Positions 1 through 6,966 are shown, counted from the first letter of the stretch. The stretch: DNA of 20,471 nt from an uncultured Collinsella sp. (GCA_902495265.1 CABUWR010000003.1:1-20471); one strand, 5' to 3'. A program made the numbers and translations. Notes: generated by a model not told the origin, from the letters alone.

Positions 1-440
1 CGCAGGTAGATCTCGGGGTCGGGCTTAAACGCACTGCACTCGTGACCGCTGATGGTGTAGTCCAGCACGTCGGCGATACCGGCAATCCCCACCAGCTCGT
101 CAATGAGCTCGCGATAGGACGAGCTTGCGATGGCGCACTTCGCGCCGCGCTCGTGCAGCTTGCGCATCACCGGCTCCGTCTGCTCGTTGAGCAGCTCGGC
201 ATACGGAACGGGGTGATCCGGGCTGTAGACCTGCTTGTACTCCACGCGCAGGCGCTCGCGCAGCTCAACATCGTCGGGCACCAGCGCCTCCCAAATGGCC
301 GGCTCGTTAGACCCCGAAAGATCGGGAATCTCGTCAAAGTGAAAGCCCTTCTCCTCCATAAACGCCACGCGACGACGGTTGTAGAACCACTCGGTATCGA
401 CCAGCACGCCGTCCATATCAAACAGCACTGCCTTGATCAT
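1..440 (-). CDS. HAD-superfamily sugar-phosphate phosphatase/mutase-like hydrolase (3' end outside window)
   Basis: This is the first 146 codons of a HAD subfamily I hydrolase; the rest lies beyond the window. The N-terminus carries the nucleophile motif FDMDGVLVDTE, with D8 and D10 as the expected nucleophile and acid/base. A Ser-rich motif II (AIASSS, residues 103-108) and a motif III lysine in FKPDPEIYL (K139) follow, with the helical cap domain between. The family includes beta-phosphoglucomutase and small-sugar phosphatases acting on cytoplasmic phosphosugars; the substrate cannot be read from the sequence. I chose the ATG at 440 because GGAGG sits about 8 nt upstream. The in-frame ATG at 446 would leave almost no spacing. 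The gene follows the second deglycase on the same strand but lies beyond a terminator (535-566), so shared transcription is uncertain. A role in handling the hexose phosphates made by the neighbouring locus is possible but only inferred from position. Confidence 0.85.
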   Translation of the reverse strand, partial: MIKAVLFDMDGVLVDTEWFYNRRRVAFMEEKGFHFDEIPDLSGSNEPAIWEALVPDDVELRERLRVEYKQVYSPDHPVPYAELLNEQTEPVMRKLHERGAKCAIASSSYRELIDELVGIAGIADVLDYTISGHECSAFKPDPEIYL

Positions 441-454
441 ACGCATCTCCTCCC

Positions 455-497
455 ACCTGCCAAAAAGGGACAGGTTTATTTTGGTAGGTTTTATCTG
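455..497 (+). repeat. 43-bp palindromic intergenic repeat, copy 1
   Basis: First of three copies of a 43-bp element; the others are at 8223-8265 and 8370-8412. It has imperfect inverted arms (CCTGCCAAAA and TTTTGGTAGG) around a GGGACAGG core and ends in TTTTATCTG. It occupies the space just upstream of the HAD gene on the minus strand, so it may contribute to that gene's leader. The family identity is inferred from the three alignable copies. Confidence 0.8.
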
Positions 498-534
498 GGG
501 TTTTGCGACGCGACAGACGCACCCTCCCCAAAGC

Positions 535-566
535 AAAAAAGGGGACGGGGCGCAAACCCCATCCCC
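535..566 (-). terminator. Rho-independent terminator after the second deglycase gene
   Basis: On the minus strand a 10-bp GC-rich stem (GGGGATGGGG with CCCCGTCCCC, one G-U pair, 6-nt loop) runs straight into six T residues. It lies 35 nt past the stop codon of the SIS gene at 601. It separates the PTS/deglycase unit from the HAD gene. Confidence 0.85.
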
Positions 567-600
567 TCTCAATCAACCCGTAAGGTCTACTTACTTGTGA

Positions 601-1584
601 TTAGTAGGAAAGCTTCCACATGTAGCGACGCATGGTCAGCGGGTGCTGACGGGCCTCGGCGATCTGGTTGCCGTACTCGCGCATAACGGCGAGGTGCAGC
701 AGCGGGTTGAAGTAGGTGACGACGCTCGCGGGCACGGCGTCAGCCAGGCCGTAGTCCTTGGAGTCGATCAGAGCGACCTTGGCGCCCATGCGCTCAAGGA
801 AGGTGAGGGCGCGGGCGTCCATCGGACGGGTGGCGCCATCGGACATGAGGAAGACGTAGGGCTTACCCTCGGTGGAAACCTCGAACGGGCCGTGGAAGTA
901 CTCGCCGGTGTTGTAGGCGGCGGCGTCGATCCACTGCATCTCGGTGAACAGGAAGGCAGCGTTAGAATAAGCCATCTTCTCGGAGGCACCGGAAGCCATG
1001 AAGTAGATCATCTTGTCGTCCTTGAAGTCCTCGGCGAACTTCTTGGCGAGCTTCTTGCAGTGCTGAGCGGCGTTCTCGCAGAGCTCGAAGACGTTGGTGA
1101 GGCCGGTGATCATGTCCTCGTAGTGGTCATAGCCCTCGGTCTGCTGAAGGATCTCGAGAGCAAGAGCGATGGCGTAGCCAGGCTTCTCGCACTTGGCAGC
1201 GTAGTTGGCATGGAAACCGTGAACGATGACGTAGTCAGCGTCGACGGTCAGAGCGGAGCCGGCCTTGTTGGTGAGGGAGACGACCGGGCAGTTGTGCTTC
1301 TTGGCGGTCTTGTTGGCCTCGACGGTCTCGGGCGTGGAGCCACCGAGGGAGCAGGTGATCACGAAGGTGTGCTCGTTGACCCAGGAGGGCGTGTCGTAGT
1401 TGAACTCGTTAGCGGTGAAGATCTGAACGTTCAGCTTGTCCGTGTTGTTGGCCAGGAAGTACTTGGCGGGGTAAAGGTCGGACATGGAAGCGCCGCAGCC
1501 GACGAAGGCGACGCTGTGGATCTCGTGGTTGGACAGGACGTCAGCGACGATCTGCTTAGGGAGGTTAAGGTCGATCTCGTACAT
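601..1584 (-). CDS. SIS-domain sugar-amine-6-phosphate deglycase (FrlB/GfrE/GfrF/FraB-like), paralogue 1
   Basis: A 327-residue protein with two SIS (sugar isomerase) domains. The first begins at VAFVGCGAS (residues 25-33), with the phosphosugar Ser/Thr loop CSLGGSTPE near 78-86. The second begins near 193. The segment GEYFHGPFE (227-235) matches GEFRHGPLE of E. coli FrlB as I recall it. E215 and H231 are 16 residues apart, the spacing I recall for catalytic E214/H230 of Salmonella FraB. The C-terminus RRYMWKLSY resembles the RRYYGGLVEY end of FrlB. These enzymes split fructoselysine-, glucoselysine- or fructose-asparagine-6-phosphate into a hexose phosphate and the amine. The start at 1584 is preferred because AAGGA lies 9 nt upstream; the ATG three codons earlier abuts the ribosome site. 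The gene is last in the PTS unit, 199 nt after EIID. The exact substrate is unproven; an isomerase or deaminase relative is the alternative. Confidence 0.78.
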   Translation of the reverse strand: MYEIDLNLPKQIVADVLSNHEIHSVAFVGCGASMSDLYPAKYFLANNTDKLNVQIFTANEFNYDTPSWVNEHTFVITCSLGGSTPETVEANKTAKKHNCPVVSLTNKAGSALTVDADYVIVHGFHANYAAKCEKPGYAIALALEILQQTEGYDHYEDMITGLTNVFELCENAAQHCKKLAKKFAEDFKDDKMIYFMASGASEKMAYSNAAFLFTEMQWIDAAAYNTGEYFHGPFEVSTEGKPYVFLMSDGATRPMDARALTFLERMGAKVALIDSKDYGLADAVPASVVTYFNPLLHLAVMREYGNQIAEARQHPLTMRRYMWKLSY

Positions 1585-1673
1585 CTGACACATTCCTTTC
1601 GATTTTTGCGGCGCCACATTGCCGGGCGCTCGCAGGGTTACCGTGGTTTGGGCCGAGTCGCCGGCCCGTTGAG

Positions 1674-1706
1674 AATGCGACAAAGGGACTGTCCCATTGT
1701 CGCATT
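1674..1706. repeat. Palindromic hairpin with GGGAC core
   Basis: Arms AATGCGACAA and TTGTCGCATT (10 bp) enclose an A-A mismatch and an inner GGGAC/GTCCC stem around a single T. This gives a nearly perfect 33-nt palindrome between EIID and the second deglycase gene. It could act as an mRNA-stability or attenuation element, or be a dispersed repeat. Confidence 0.75.
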
Positions 1707-1718
1707 TTGGGGATGGAA

Positions 1719-1749
1719 GCCTGCCTGGGGTATGGGATGCCAGGCAGGC
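1719..1749 (-). terminator. Strong hairpin after EIID: possible partial terminator or mRNA stabiliser
   Basis: A perfect 10-bp GC-rich stem (GCCTGCCTGG / CCAGGCAGGC) with an 11-nt loop lies 35 nt after the EIID stop codon. The minus-strand sequence after it (TTCCATCCCC) lacks a clean T tract. Partial termination or 3'-end protection of the PTS message is therefore more likely than complete termination. Confidence 0.45.
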
Positions 1750-1783
1750 CCCCGGGGGAAAGCGGTTAGGCGCTTAGTCGCGA

Positions 1784-2617
1784 CTAGGCCAGGATGCCGG
1801 CCGCGGAGAGGGCGATGCCGCCCACGATGGCGATCACGAGAAGCCAACCGGTGTTGACGTTCTTCTTGATGAGCCAGTACATAAGGCCGGTGAGGCCGAG
1901 GGAGATCATCTGGGGCATCATGCCGTCCAGGATGTCCTGGATCACGACGGTACCCTCAGCGAACTGCAGCGGGGTGGTGGCGCCGATCAGCGTGGCGATC
2001 ATGCCACCCACGGACATAAGACCCACGATGCCGCAGACATACATGAGCTTCTCCATGAGGTCGCCGCCCTGAAGCTTGCTCAGGTACTCGTGGCCGCCCT
2101 GATAGCCCATCTTGGCTGCGAACCAAGTGATCAGCACAGAGGGGACGATGGAGATGAGCATGGCCAGGATCGGGCCCATGATGGAGCCCTGCTGAGCCAG
2201 CTGAACGCCCAGGCCAAAGGCGATAACGCGGATGGTGCCCTGGAAGAAGGAGTCACCGATGCCGGAAAGCGGACCCATGAGGGAGGTCTTGACCGCGTTG
2301 ATCGAATCGGGATCGAAGTTCTCGGGATCCTTGGCGTACTCCTCCTCCATGGAGGCGGCGAGGCCCAGGATGAAAGCGCTCGTCTGCGGGGTGCAGTTGT
2401 AGAACGCCATGTGACGGTGGTAAGCCTCTTTCTTAGCAGCGAGCTGCTTGGGGTCGGACTCATCCGGATAGAGGCGATCGAGCGTGGGAACCATGCCGTA
2501 GAGGAAGCCCATGTTCATCTGACGCTCGTAGTTCCAAGAGGCCTGGATGGCCCAGGAGCGCCAGAAGAACTGGCTGACCTTCTTGTTCAGGGACACGTCC
2601 TTGGTTGCGGTTGCCAT
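1784..2617 (-). CDS. Mannose-class PTS system EIID component
   Basis: A 277-residue membrane subunit of a mannose-family phosphotransferase system. The N-terminus (FFWRSWAIQASWNYERQMNM) and the segment SLMGPLSGIGDSFFQGTIRV are hallmarks of EIID. Several hydrophobic spans occupy the C-terminal half. With EIIC it forms the sugar channel through the inner membrane, and sugar is phosphorylated by EIIB during passage. The start at 2617 is set by an AAGGAGG ribosome site. That site overlaps the TAA stop of EIIC, so the two genes are tightly, perhaps translationally, coupled. A longer upstream reading frame (to 2734) runs inside EIIC and has no ribosome site. Sugar specificity cannot be read from EIID alone; the flanking deglycases argue for a sugar-amine rather than mannose or glucosamine. 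Confidence 0.93.
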   Translation of the reverse strand: MATATKDVSLNKKVSQFFWRSWAIQASWNYERQMNMGFLYGMVPTLDRLYPDESDPKQLAAKKEAYHRHMAFYNCTPQTSAFILGLAASMEEEYAKDPENFDPDSINAVKTSLMGPLSGIGDSFFQGTIRVIAFGLGVQLAQQGSIMGPILAMLISIVPSVLITWFAAKMGYQGGHEYLSKLQGGDLMEKLMYVCGIVGLMSVGGMIATLIGATTPLQFAEGTVVIQDILDGMMPQMISLGLTGLMYWLIKKNVNTGWLLVIAIVGGIALSAAGILA

Positions 2618-2630
2618 AGTGTGTTCCTCC

Positions 2631-3425
2631 TTAGTCTTCGTCGTCTTCGAGCGGATCGTAGTCGGAATCGACACCGGCGGCTGCATGGGAACCGTTGAAC
2701 TTGAAGCCCATGAAGACGACAGCCAGGCACACACCGATCAGAGCGACCGCGATGACGGACAGGTTGAGGTAAGCGGCGAGCAGGAAACCGATGAACAGGA
2801 ACGGAGTCATGCCCTTCTTGATCATCATGGTGAGCAGCAGGGCCAAGCCGTAGGCGGTCATGATCTTGGTCGAAACGTTAAGACCAGTGGACAGCCACTC
2901 GGGAACCATGTTGACGATGGCCTGGACCAGGTCGGTGCCAACAAAGACGGCGAGGAAGATCGGCAGGAAGTACATGACGGCGTACAGACCGGAGCCGGCG
3001 CAGATGTGCATACGGTAGGCGGTCTTGAACTTTCCGTTATCGATCGCGTTATCTGCCACATGGGTGAGGGCGGCGATGATGGAACGGAACACGATGCCGA
3101 GGAGCTGACCCAGGACGGCGACCGGGATGGCGATCGTCATGGCGGTCTCGGCGGAAGCATCGGTCAGGCACGCAAAGGCAGCGGCCACGATGCCGCCCAG
3201 GACCATATCGGGCGGAACGGCGGCGCCGACCTGCACCAGGCCCATGGACACGAGCTCGACGGCGGCACCGACGGCAAGGCCGGTGGGCACATCGCCCAGC
3301 AGCAGACCGACGAGCGTAGCGCCAACGAGGGGCTGCTCGAAGTTAAGACGACCGAGCAGGCGGGAGTCCCACATGCAGAACACGCCGACGAGGCCGACGA
3401 GCACCGCACTGATGAACGTATTCAT
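2631..3425 (-). CDS. Mannose-class PTS system EIIC component
   Basis: A 264-residue, very hydrophobic protein with the EIIC (PTS-Man/Sor) pattern. Its N-terminus is followed by RLNFEQPLVGATLVGLLLGD and then LAVGAAVELVSMGLVQVGAA, the usual conserved region of this family. About seven membrane segments are followed by a short acidic tail (PLEDDED). It is the transport-channel partner of EIID. The ATG at 3425 has AAAGGAG a few bases upstream. The gene lies 36 nt after EIIAB and its stop codon is part of the EIID ribosome site, so the order EIIAB-EIIC-EIID is one transcription unit. Length is normal and nothing is missing. Confidence 0.93.
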   Translation of the reverse strand: MNTFISAVLVGLVGVFCMWDSRLLGRLNFEQPLVGATLVGLLLGDVPTGLAVGAAVELVSMGLVQVGAAVPPDMVLGGIVAAAFACLTDASAETAMTIAIPVAVLGQLLGIVFRSIIAALTHVADNAIDNGKFKTAYRMHICAGSGLYAVMYFLPIFLAVFVGTDLVQAIVNMVPEWLSTGLNVSTKIMTAYGLALLLTMMIKKGMTPFLFIGFLLAAYLNLSVIAVALIGVCLAVVFMGFKFNGSHAAAGVDSDYDPLEDDED

Positions 3426-3461
3426 ACCCTTCTCCTTTCAGTCAGGCAAAAGCCTGGTTGA

Positions 3462-4385
3462 TTACAGCTTGGCGTCGATGTCGACGCTCTGATACGTAGG
3501 GGTCTGCTGGACGTAGAGCTTGATGCCCATGTCGAGCAGCTGGTTGACGTCGGCCTTCTGGGTGGCGTCGAGGAAGACGGAGCTGTCCTTGCCGCCGACC
3601 TGATCGGCACCGTCGTGGTTGGCGGTGGCGCCCAGGTTGATGGCGTCGAGCTTGTAGCCCTGGCAGAACTGCAGCATCTCGGCCGTGTTGCCAAAGACGA
3701 ACATGACGCGCTCGCCGAGGGTGTTGAGCTTGTCCATCTTGGCGAGGGCACGCTCGACGGTGAAGACGTTCAGGCGCACGCCCTGGGGCTTGGCCAGCTT
3801 AAGAGCGCCCTTCTTGATGTCATCGTTGGCGGCAGCGTTGTCGACGACGATGATGCGCTCGGCCTGAACCTTGGTGGTCCAGGTAAAGACGACCTGGCCG
3901 TGCAGCAGACGGTAGTCAAGACGTGCGAGGACGATCTTGGCGGGACCGGAGCTGTGACGGGACGCCTTGGCCTTCTTGGCGGGAGCCGCGGCGACCTCGA
4001 CCGGCGCGTTGGGGTTGGTCAGACCGGTGCGGGCCTCGTTGATGAGGGCCGCGAGCTCGGCGCCCTTGACGGGGACGGGGCTCATAGCGAGCGTGAGCGC
4101 CAGCGGAATGTTGAAACCGCTGACAACCGTGAACTTCGTGCCGTTCTTGGAAAGCTCGACCATGTTGTTGTTGACCGAGCTGCCGAGCATATCGGTCAGC
4201 ACATAGACGGTGTCGTCCGCGTTGAACGTGGCGATCAGAGCGTCCACCTTGTCGGTGATGGGCTCCTTGTCGTCACGAGCAAGCGACACGACGTGGACGT
4301 TCGACACGTCGCCGAGAACCATCTCGAGCGTGTCTTTGGCGCCTGCGGCCAGGCCGCCATGAGATGCGAGAATGATCTGATTCAT
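3462..4385 (-). CDS. Mannose-class PTS EIIAB, fused phosphocarrier subunits
   Basis: A 307-residue cytoplasmic protein made of two domains. EIIA (about 1-120) has the phosphorylated histidine H9 in ILASHGGLA and the TDMLGSS loop. EIIB (about 148-307) has LDYRLLHGQV with phospho-His162 and the typical DNAAAND segment. They are joined by an Ala/Pro/Lys-rich linker (about 121-148). Phosphate should pass from HPr to H9, then H162, then the sugar. The fusion resembles E. coli ManX, whereas the Salmonella glucoselysine/fructoselysine system has separate IIA and IIB as I recall. The ATG at 4385 has a strong GGAGGAGG site. It is the first gene of the PTS unit, with a 182-nt upstream region carrying a TATAAT box and tandem repeats. 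Confidence 0.93.
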   Translation of the reverse strand: MNQIILASHGGLAAGAKDTLEMVLGDVSNVHVVSLARDDKEPITDKVDALIATFNADDTVYVLTDMLGSSVNNNMVELSKNGTKFTVVSGFNIPLALTLAMSPVPVKGAELAALINEARTGLTNPNAPVEVAAAPAKKAKASRHSSGPAKIVLARLDYRLLHGQVVFTWTTKVQAERIIVVDNAAANDDIKKGALKLAKPQGVRLNVFTVERALAKMDKLNTLGERVMFVFGNTAEMLQFCQGYKLDAINLGATANHDGADQVGGKDSSVFLDATQKADVNQLLDMGIKLYVQQTPTYQSVDIDAKL

Positions 4386-4411
4386 CTTGCCTCCTCCTTT
4401 TCGTTATGGTC

Positions 4412-4417
4412 ATTATA
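4412..4417 (-). promoter_or_regulatory. Candidate -10 box of the PTS operon
   Basis: The minus strand reads TATAAT here, 27 nt before the EIIAB start codon. At 16-18 nt spacing no good TTGACA-like -35 is present (AATATA, CAATAT or ATATAA). The promoter may therefore need an activator, consistent with the tandem repeats further upstream. I saw no sigma-54 type -24/-12 element in this gap. Confidence 0.45.
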
Positions 4418-4455
4418 ACGTCTTATACGTTGCTTATATTGCTAATTAGTATAAA

Positions 4456-4490
4456 GACCGTTCGCGGGTGAAAATCGACCGTTGACGGGT
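4456..4490. promoter_or_regulatory. Tandem direct repeats upstream of the PTS promoter (candidate activator sites)
   Basis: GACCGTTCGCGGGT (4456-4469) and GACCGTTGACGGGT (4477-4490) match at 12 of 14 bases and start 21 bp apart, two helical turns. They would sit roughly 50 to 85 bp upstream of the start expected from the TATAAT at 4412. That is a classic activator position, and the -35 is poor. The motif differs from the GCATACAA sites next to the GntR gene, so a second regulator is suggested. Confidence 0.45.
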
Positions 4491-4567
4491 TTAACGTACT
4501 TGAAACGTTGGAGCTAGGTAGGCCGGCGCTGGCTGGATAACCCCAGATCAGACGCCTCGCCAATCCC

Positions 4568-5650
4568 CTATCGCACGAAGTACCAGGGGCTTTCCTGCAC
4601 GGTGGGCTCCAGCGCGATGCCGGTGCGCTCGCGGAACAGATCCATGTCCTGCGATTTCTCCGTCCACCACGCGTTGGGCTTAAAGGTCATGCTCTCAACG
4701 ATATGGCCGACAAAGGCGCTGTTGCGCAGCTTGGAGAAATCGGTGTTCATAATCAGGATGGACGCGAGCACCAGCACGATGCCCAGGACTTTGATCGCGC
4801 CGGCGGGCTCGGCGTAGACACCAATGCCCAGCAGTACGGTGACGACCGTCTCGAATGACATTACGACGGGAACTTTCGATGTCTCGAGCCCCATGGACAG
4901 ACCCTGCATATATAAGATGTAGGCCACAGCTGTGGGGATGAGTCCAAAGCCAAGGAACAGCAGCAGCAGCTGTGGCGACATTGCCGCGGCGACATCCGGC
5001 CACGGAGCCGCGATAGCCGCCATAACCGCACCGCCAAAAACAAAGCCCCAAAACGTGACAGCCAGCGGGTGGACCGTCTTGGTTGCTATCCGGCTAAACA
5101 CCGCGAGCGACGCACCACAAAGGCCTGCAATCACGCCCGACGTGACGCCCCAAACCGAAAAATGGAAACCGGAAAGGTCGCCATTGGTCACTGCAAGCAC
5201 GCAGCCAACGATGTTAAAGACAATGGCAACGAGCTTGTTGGGGGTCACGTCCTCGCGATAAAGCACGCGGCCGAGTATGACGCCAAACACCGGCGAGGTG
5301 TAGAGCAGCACCGAGGCCGTGGACATGCCGACCTCGCCCATGCACTCGTAATAGCAGGTGTTGGCGGCGGCCAGACCGACGATACCGACAAGCGCACAGG
5401 GGACGAGCTCTTTAGGGCTTGCCTTGAACAGGACCAGCGGACCCTGAGCCACAGTAGACCCCTCACCCGGACGGCAGCCCATAAACATCAGGACCGGCGC
5501 CAAGATAAGCGCTCCGACCAACAAGCGAAAGGCAGCCATGCTCTGGGACGAAACGCCCATGGCCGAGATGCCGTTTACAAAGATTCCGATGCTGCCCCAC
5601 ATAAGCGCGGCGATCAGCACCAGCACATAGCCCAGATTGCTCTTCTTCAA
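4568..5650 (-). CDS. EamA/DMT-family membrane permease
   Basis: A 360-residue protein of the drug/metabolite transporter superfamily. Two EamA repeats of about five helices each are visible. The first begins LGYVLVLIAALMWGSIGIF and ends at SGFHFS; the second begins VWGVTSGVIAGLCGASLAVF. A cytoplasmic tail of about 60 residues (from DFSKLRN) has no recognised domain. Family members mostly export amino acids, amines and other small metabolites. The GTG reading-frame start at 5686 has no ribosome site. A GAGGAGG lies 5 nt before an in-frame TTG at 5650, which I take as the start. The gene sits between the first deglycase and the PTS on the same strand, with its own probable promoter. Export of the amine freed by the deglycases is an attractive inference, unproven. 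Confidence 0.85.
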   Translation of the reverse strand: MKKSNLGYVLVLIAALMWGSIGIFVNGISAMGVSSQSMAAFRLLVGALILAPVLMFMGCRPGEGSTVAQGPLVLFKASPKELVPCALVGIVGLAAANTCYYECMGEVGMSTASVLLYTSPVFGVILGRVLYREDVTPNKLVAIVFNIVGCVLAVTNGDLSGFHFSVWGVTSGVIAGLCGASLAVFSRIATKTVHPLAVTFWGFVFGGAVMAAIAAPWPDVAAAMSPQLLLLFLGFGLIPTAVAYILYMQGLSMGLETSKVPVVMSFETVVTVLLGIGVYAEPAGAIKVLGIVLVLASILIMNTDFSKLRNSAFVGHIVESMTFKPNAWWTEKSQDMDLFRERTGIALEPTVQESPWYFVR

Positions 5651-5655
5651 CGCAG

Positions 5656-5662
5656 CCTCCTC
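5656..5662 (-). promoter_or_regulatory. Ribosome binding site that sets a TTG start for the permease
   Basis: GAGGAGG on the minus strand lies 5 nt before TTG at 5650. The upstream GTG (5686) and the codons between it and the TTG show no alternative site. Confidence 0.6.
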
Positions 5663-5691
5663 GGTATTGTTTCCAATATGTTTCACACTAC

Positions 5692-5718
5692 GTTATAGTC
5701 GTTATATACATTTTTCAA
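5692..5718 (-). promoter_or_regulatory. Candidate promoter for the EamA permease
   Basis: The minus strand carries TTGAAA (5713-5718) and TATAAC (5692-5697) with a 15-nt spacer, shorter than ideal. Transcription would begin just before the GTG at 5686 and give a leader of about 35 nt to the TTG start. It lies just after the large palindrome at 5740-5829 in transcription order. Confidence 0.3.
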
Positions 5719-5739
5719 GACACAAATCGCCGAACGGAA

Positions 5740-5829
5740 AAATGATCCGCTGGGGACGGAGGAAAACGGATCACTGAGGGGCTGGTCTGAGTCAGTGATC
5801 CGTTTTCCTCCGTCCCCAGCGGATCATTT
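5740..5829 (-). repeat. 38-bp perfect inverted repeat; probable terminator of the first deglycase gene
   Basis: Arms 5740-5777 and 5792-5829 are perfect reverse complements over 38 bp with a 14-nt loop. Each arm also contains its own smaller palindrome (TGATCCG ... CGGATCA) around GGGGACGG. On the minus strand the hairpin ends in ATTTTTCC, so it can work as a terminator between the SIS gene (stop at 5936) and the permease. Its length is well beyond an ordinary terminator and suggests a repeat element. Confidence 0.85.
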
Positions 5830-5834
5830 GGCAA

Positions 5835-5897
5835 TTGCGGTGAAATAGTTCCTAAATAGAGACTTCAAGCCCCCAAACAGGAACTATTCCACCGCAA
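5835..5897. repeat. Second inverted repeat, 19-bp arms
   Basis: Arms 5835-5853 and 5879-5897 pair over 19 bp with one G-T wobble and a 25-nt loop. The arms contain the inverted words ATAGTTCCT and AGGAACTAT. It lies only 5 nt from the 38-bp palindrome, so the 285-nt gap between the first deglycase and the permease is mostly palindromic DNA. Confidence 0.75.
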
Positions 5898-5935
5898 CTT
5901 ATGAGGACATCGAGCTGTTAGGCCGCTCTATCCCC

Positions 5936-6928
5936 TTAGTAGTCCAGCTTCCACATGTAACGACGCGTCATGTAGTCCTTGTGGGTGACGGCAGAGAGCG
6001 CGCGCATGTACACGTTGTTGAGGATCGGCGCAAAGATCAGGTGGTTGAAGTACTCGCTCACGCTGTCCTTGATGTCGTTGAGGCCGAGCTCCTTGGCGTC
6101 GAGCTGATAGACGCGCTCGCCACCGTACTGGTTGACGAAGCGGATGCCGCGCTCGTCGTTGCAGCGGCTGCGGCCGACGCTGATGAGCTGGAACAGCGAG
6201 GTGCGCTTGTCCAGGATCTCGAAAGGACCGTGGAAGAAGTCGCAGGTGTTGATGGTGCAGGAGTCAATCTGCAGCATCTCCTGCACGTTGCAGATGCTAA
6301 AGACGTAGGCGGCACCAAAGAGCGGGCCCTGGGCCATGACGTTGATGCAGGGCTTGTCGGCGTTCTGCTCGGCCCACTTGGCAGCGAGCGGACGGGTGTA
6401 CTCAACGGCCTTGCGATAGATGGGGTCGACCAAGTCGAAGGCGGCCATAGCGGTCTCGTACTCGGCATAGCCCTCGGTCTGCTGCGTAAGCTCCATGGCG
6501 ATCATGGTCACGACGGCAGAGTTGGTGCGGCCCATGCAGGACTCGTCGACGGCCAGGCTGTCGTACTGGATCTTGTAGTCGCAGACCTCGGTGAGGCCGG
6601 ACTCGTCAACATAGATGGCGATGGTGCTGGCGCCGTGGTCCTTGGCGACCTGGGCGGCGACGATGGTCTCCTTGGTGCCGCGCATGGACACGACGACGGC
6701 CAGGGTGTTCTCGTTGACGTAGGCCGGGGTGGCGTGCACGAACTCGTTGCTGGTGTAGCTGGAGCTCACGACCTGCGTGGCCTCGTGCTCCATAAAGTAT
6801 TGGGCAGGATAGTTGCCGCCGTTGGATCCGCCAGCGCCAATCCACACGACGCGCTTGATGCCGCCCTTGTCTGCCTTGTCAGCCAAAACCTGGGAGACGA
6901 CATCCTTAACCTGTTCCTGAGTAGTCAT
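5936..6928 (-). CDS. SIS-domain sugar-amine-6-phosphate deglycase, paralogue 2
   Basis: A 330-residue relative of the protein at 601-1584. SIS domain 1 starts at VVWIGAGGS (27-35), with the phosphosugar loop VSMRGTKET (80-88). SIS domain 2 starts near 194. The motif CDFFHGPFE (229-237) replaces GEYFHGPFE of the paralogue. E217 and H233 keep the 16-residue spacing I recall for the FraB catalytic Glu and His. The end RRYMWKLDY is nearly the same as in the paralogue. In Salmonella, GfrE and GfrF act on glucoselysine-6-P and fructoselysine-6-P respectively. Two divergent copies here suggest the same division of labour, but which is which cannot be told from sequence. The ATG at 6928 has AAAGG about 10 nt upstream. 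The gene is divergent from the GntR regulator and is its most likely direct target. Confidence 0.78.
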   Translation of the reverse strand: MTTQEQVKDVVSQVLADKADKGGIKRVVWIGAGGSNGGNYPAQYFMEHEATQVVSSSYTSNEFVHATPAYVNENTLAVVVSMRGTKETIVAAQVAKDHGASTIAIYVDESGLTEVCDYKIQYDSLAVDESCMGRTNSAVVTMIAMELTQQTEGYAEYETAMAAFDLVDPIYRKAVEYTRPLAAKWAEQNADKPCINVMAQGPLFGAAYVFSICNVQEMLQIDSCTINTCDFFHGPFEILDKRTSLFQLISVGRSRCNDERGIRFVNQYGGERVYQLDAKELGLNDIKDSVSEYFNHLIFAPILNNVYMRALSAVTHKDYMTRRYMWKLDY

Positions 6929-6966
6929 CGTGCATCAGCCTTTCTTCTCGTTTGATGCTCTCGATG

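Noticed and set aside
643..1857. A 404-codon plus-strand open frame, and similar long plus-strand frames at 2547-3461, 3615-4418, 5981-6955, 8511-9668, 9699-11063, 17269-18339 and 18355-19353
   Set aside because: Each lies antisense to a gene with clear motifs and a ribosome site. The translated sequences are low-complexity Val/Gly/Leu/His-rich and match no family.
1784..4385. A plain mannose, fructose or glucosamine PTS
   Set aside because: Subunit sequence alone allows this, but two linked FrlB/FraB-like deglycases make a sugar-amine substrate more likely. Kept only as an alternative.
4386..4567. A sigma-54 promoter, expected because mannose-class PTS operons in Firmicutes and Salmonella gfr use sigma-54 activators
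   Set aside because: No -24/-12 (TGGCAC-N5-TTGC-like) element was seen on the minus strand, and no sigma-54 activator gene lies in the window.
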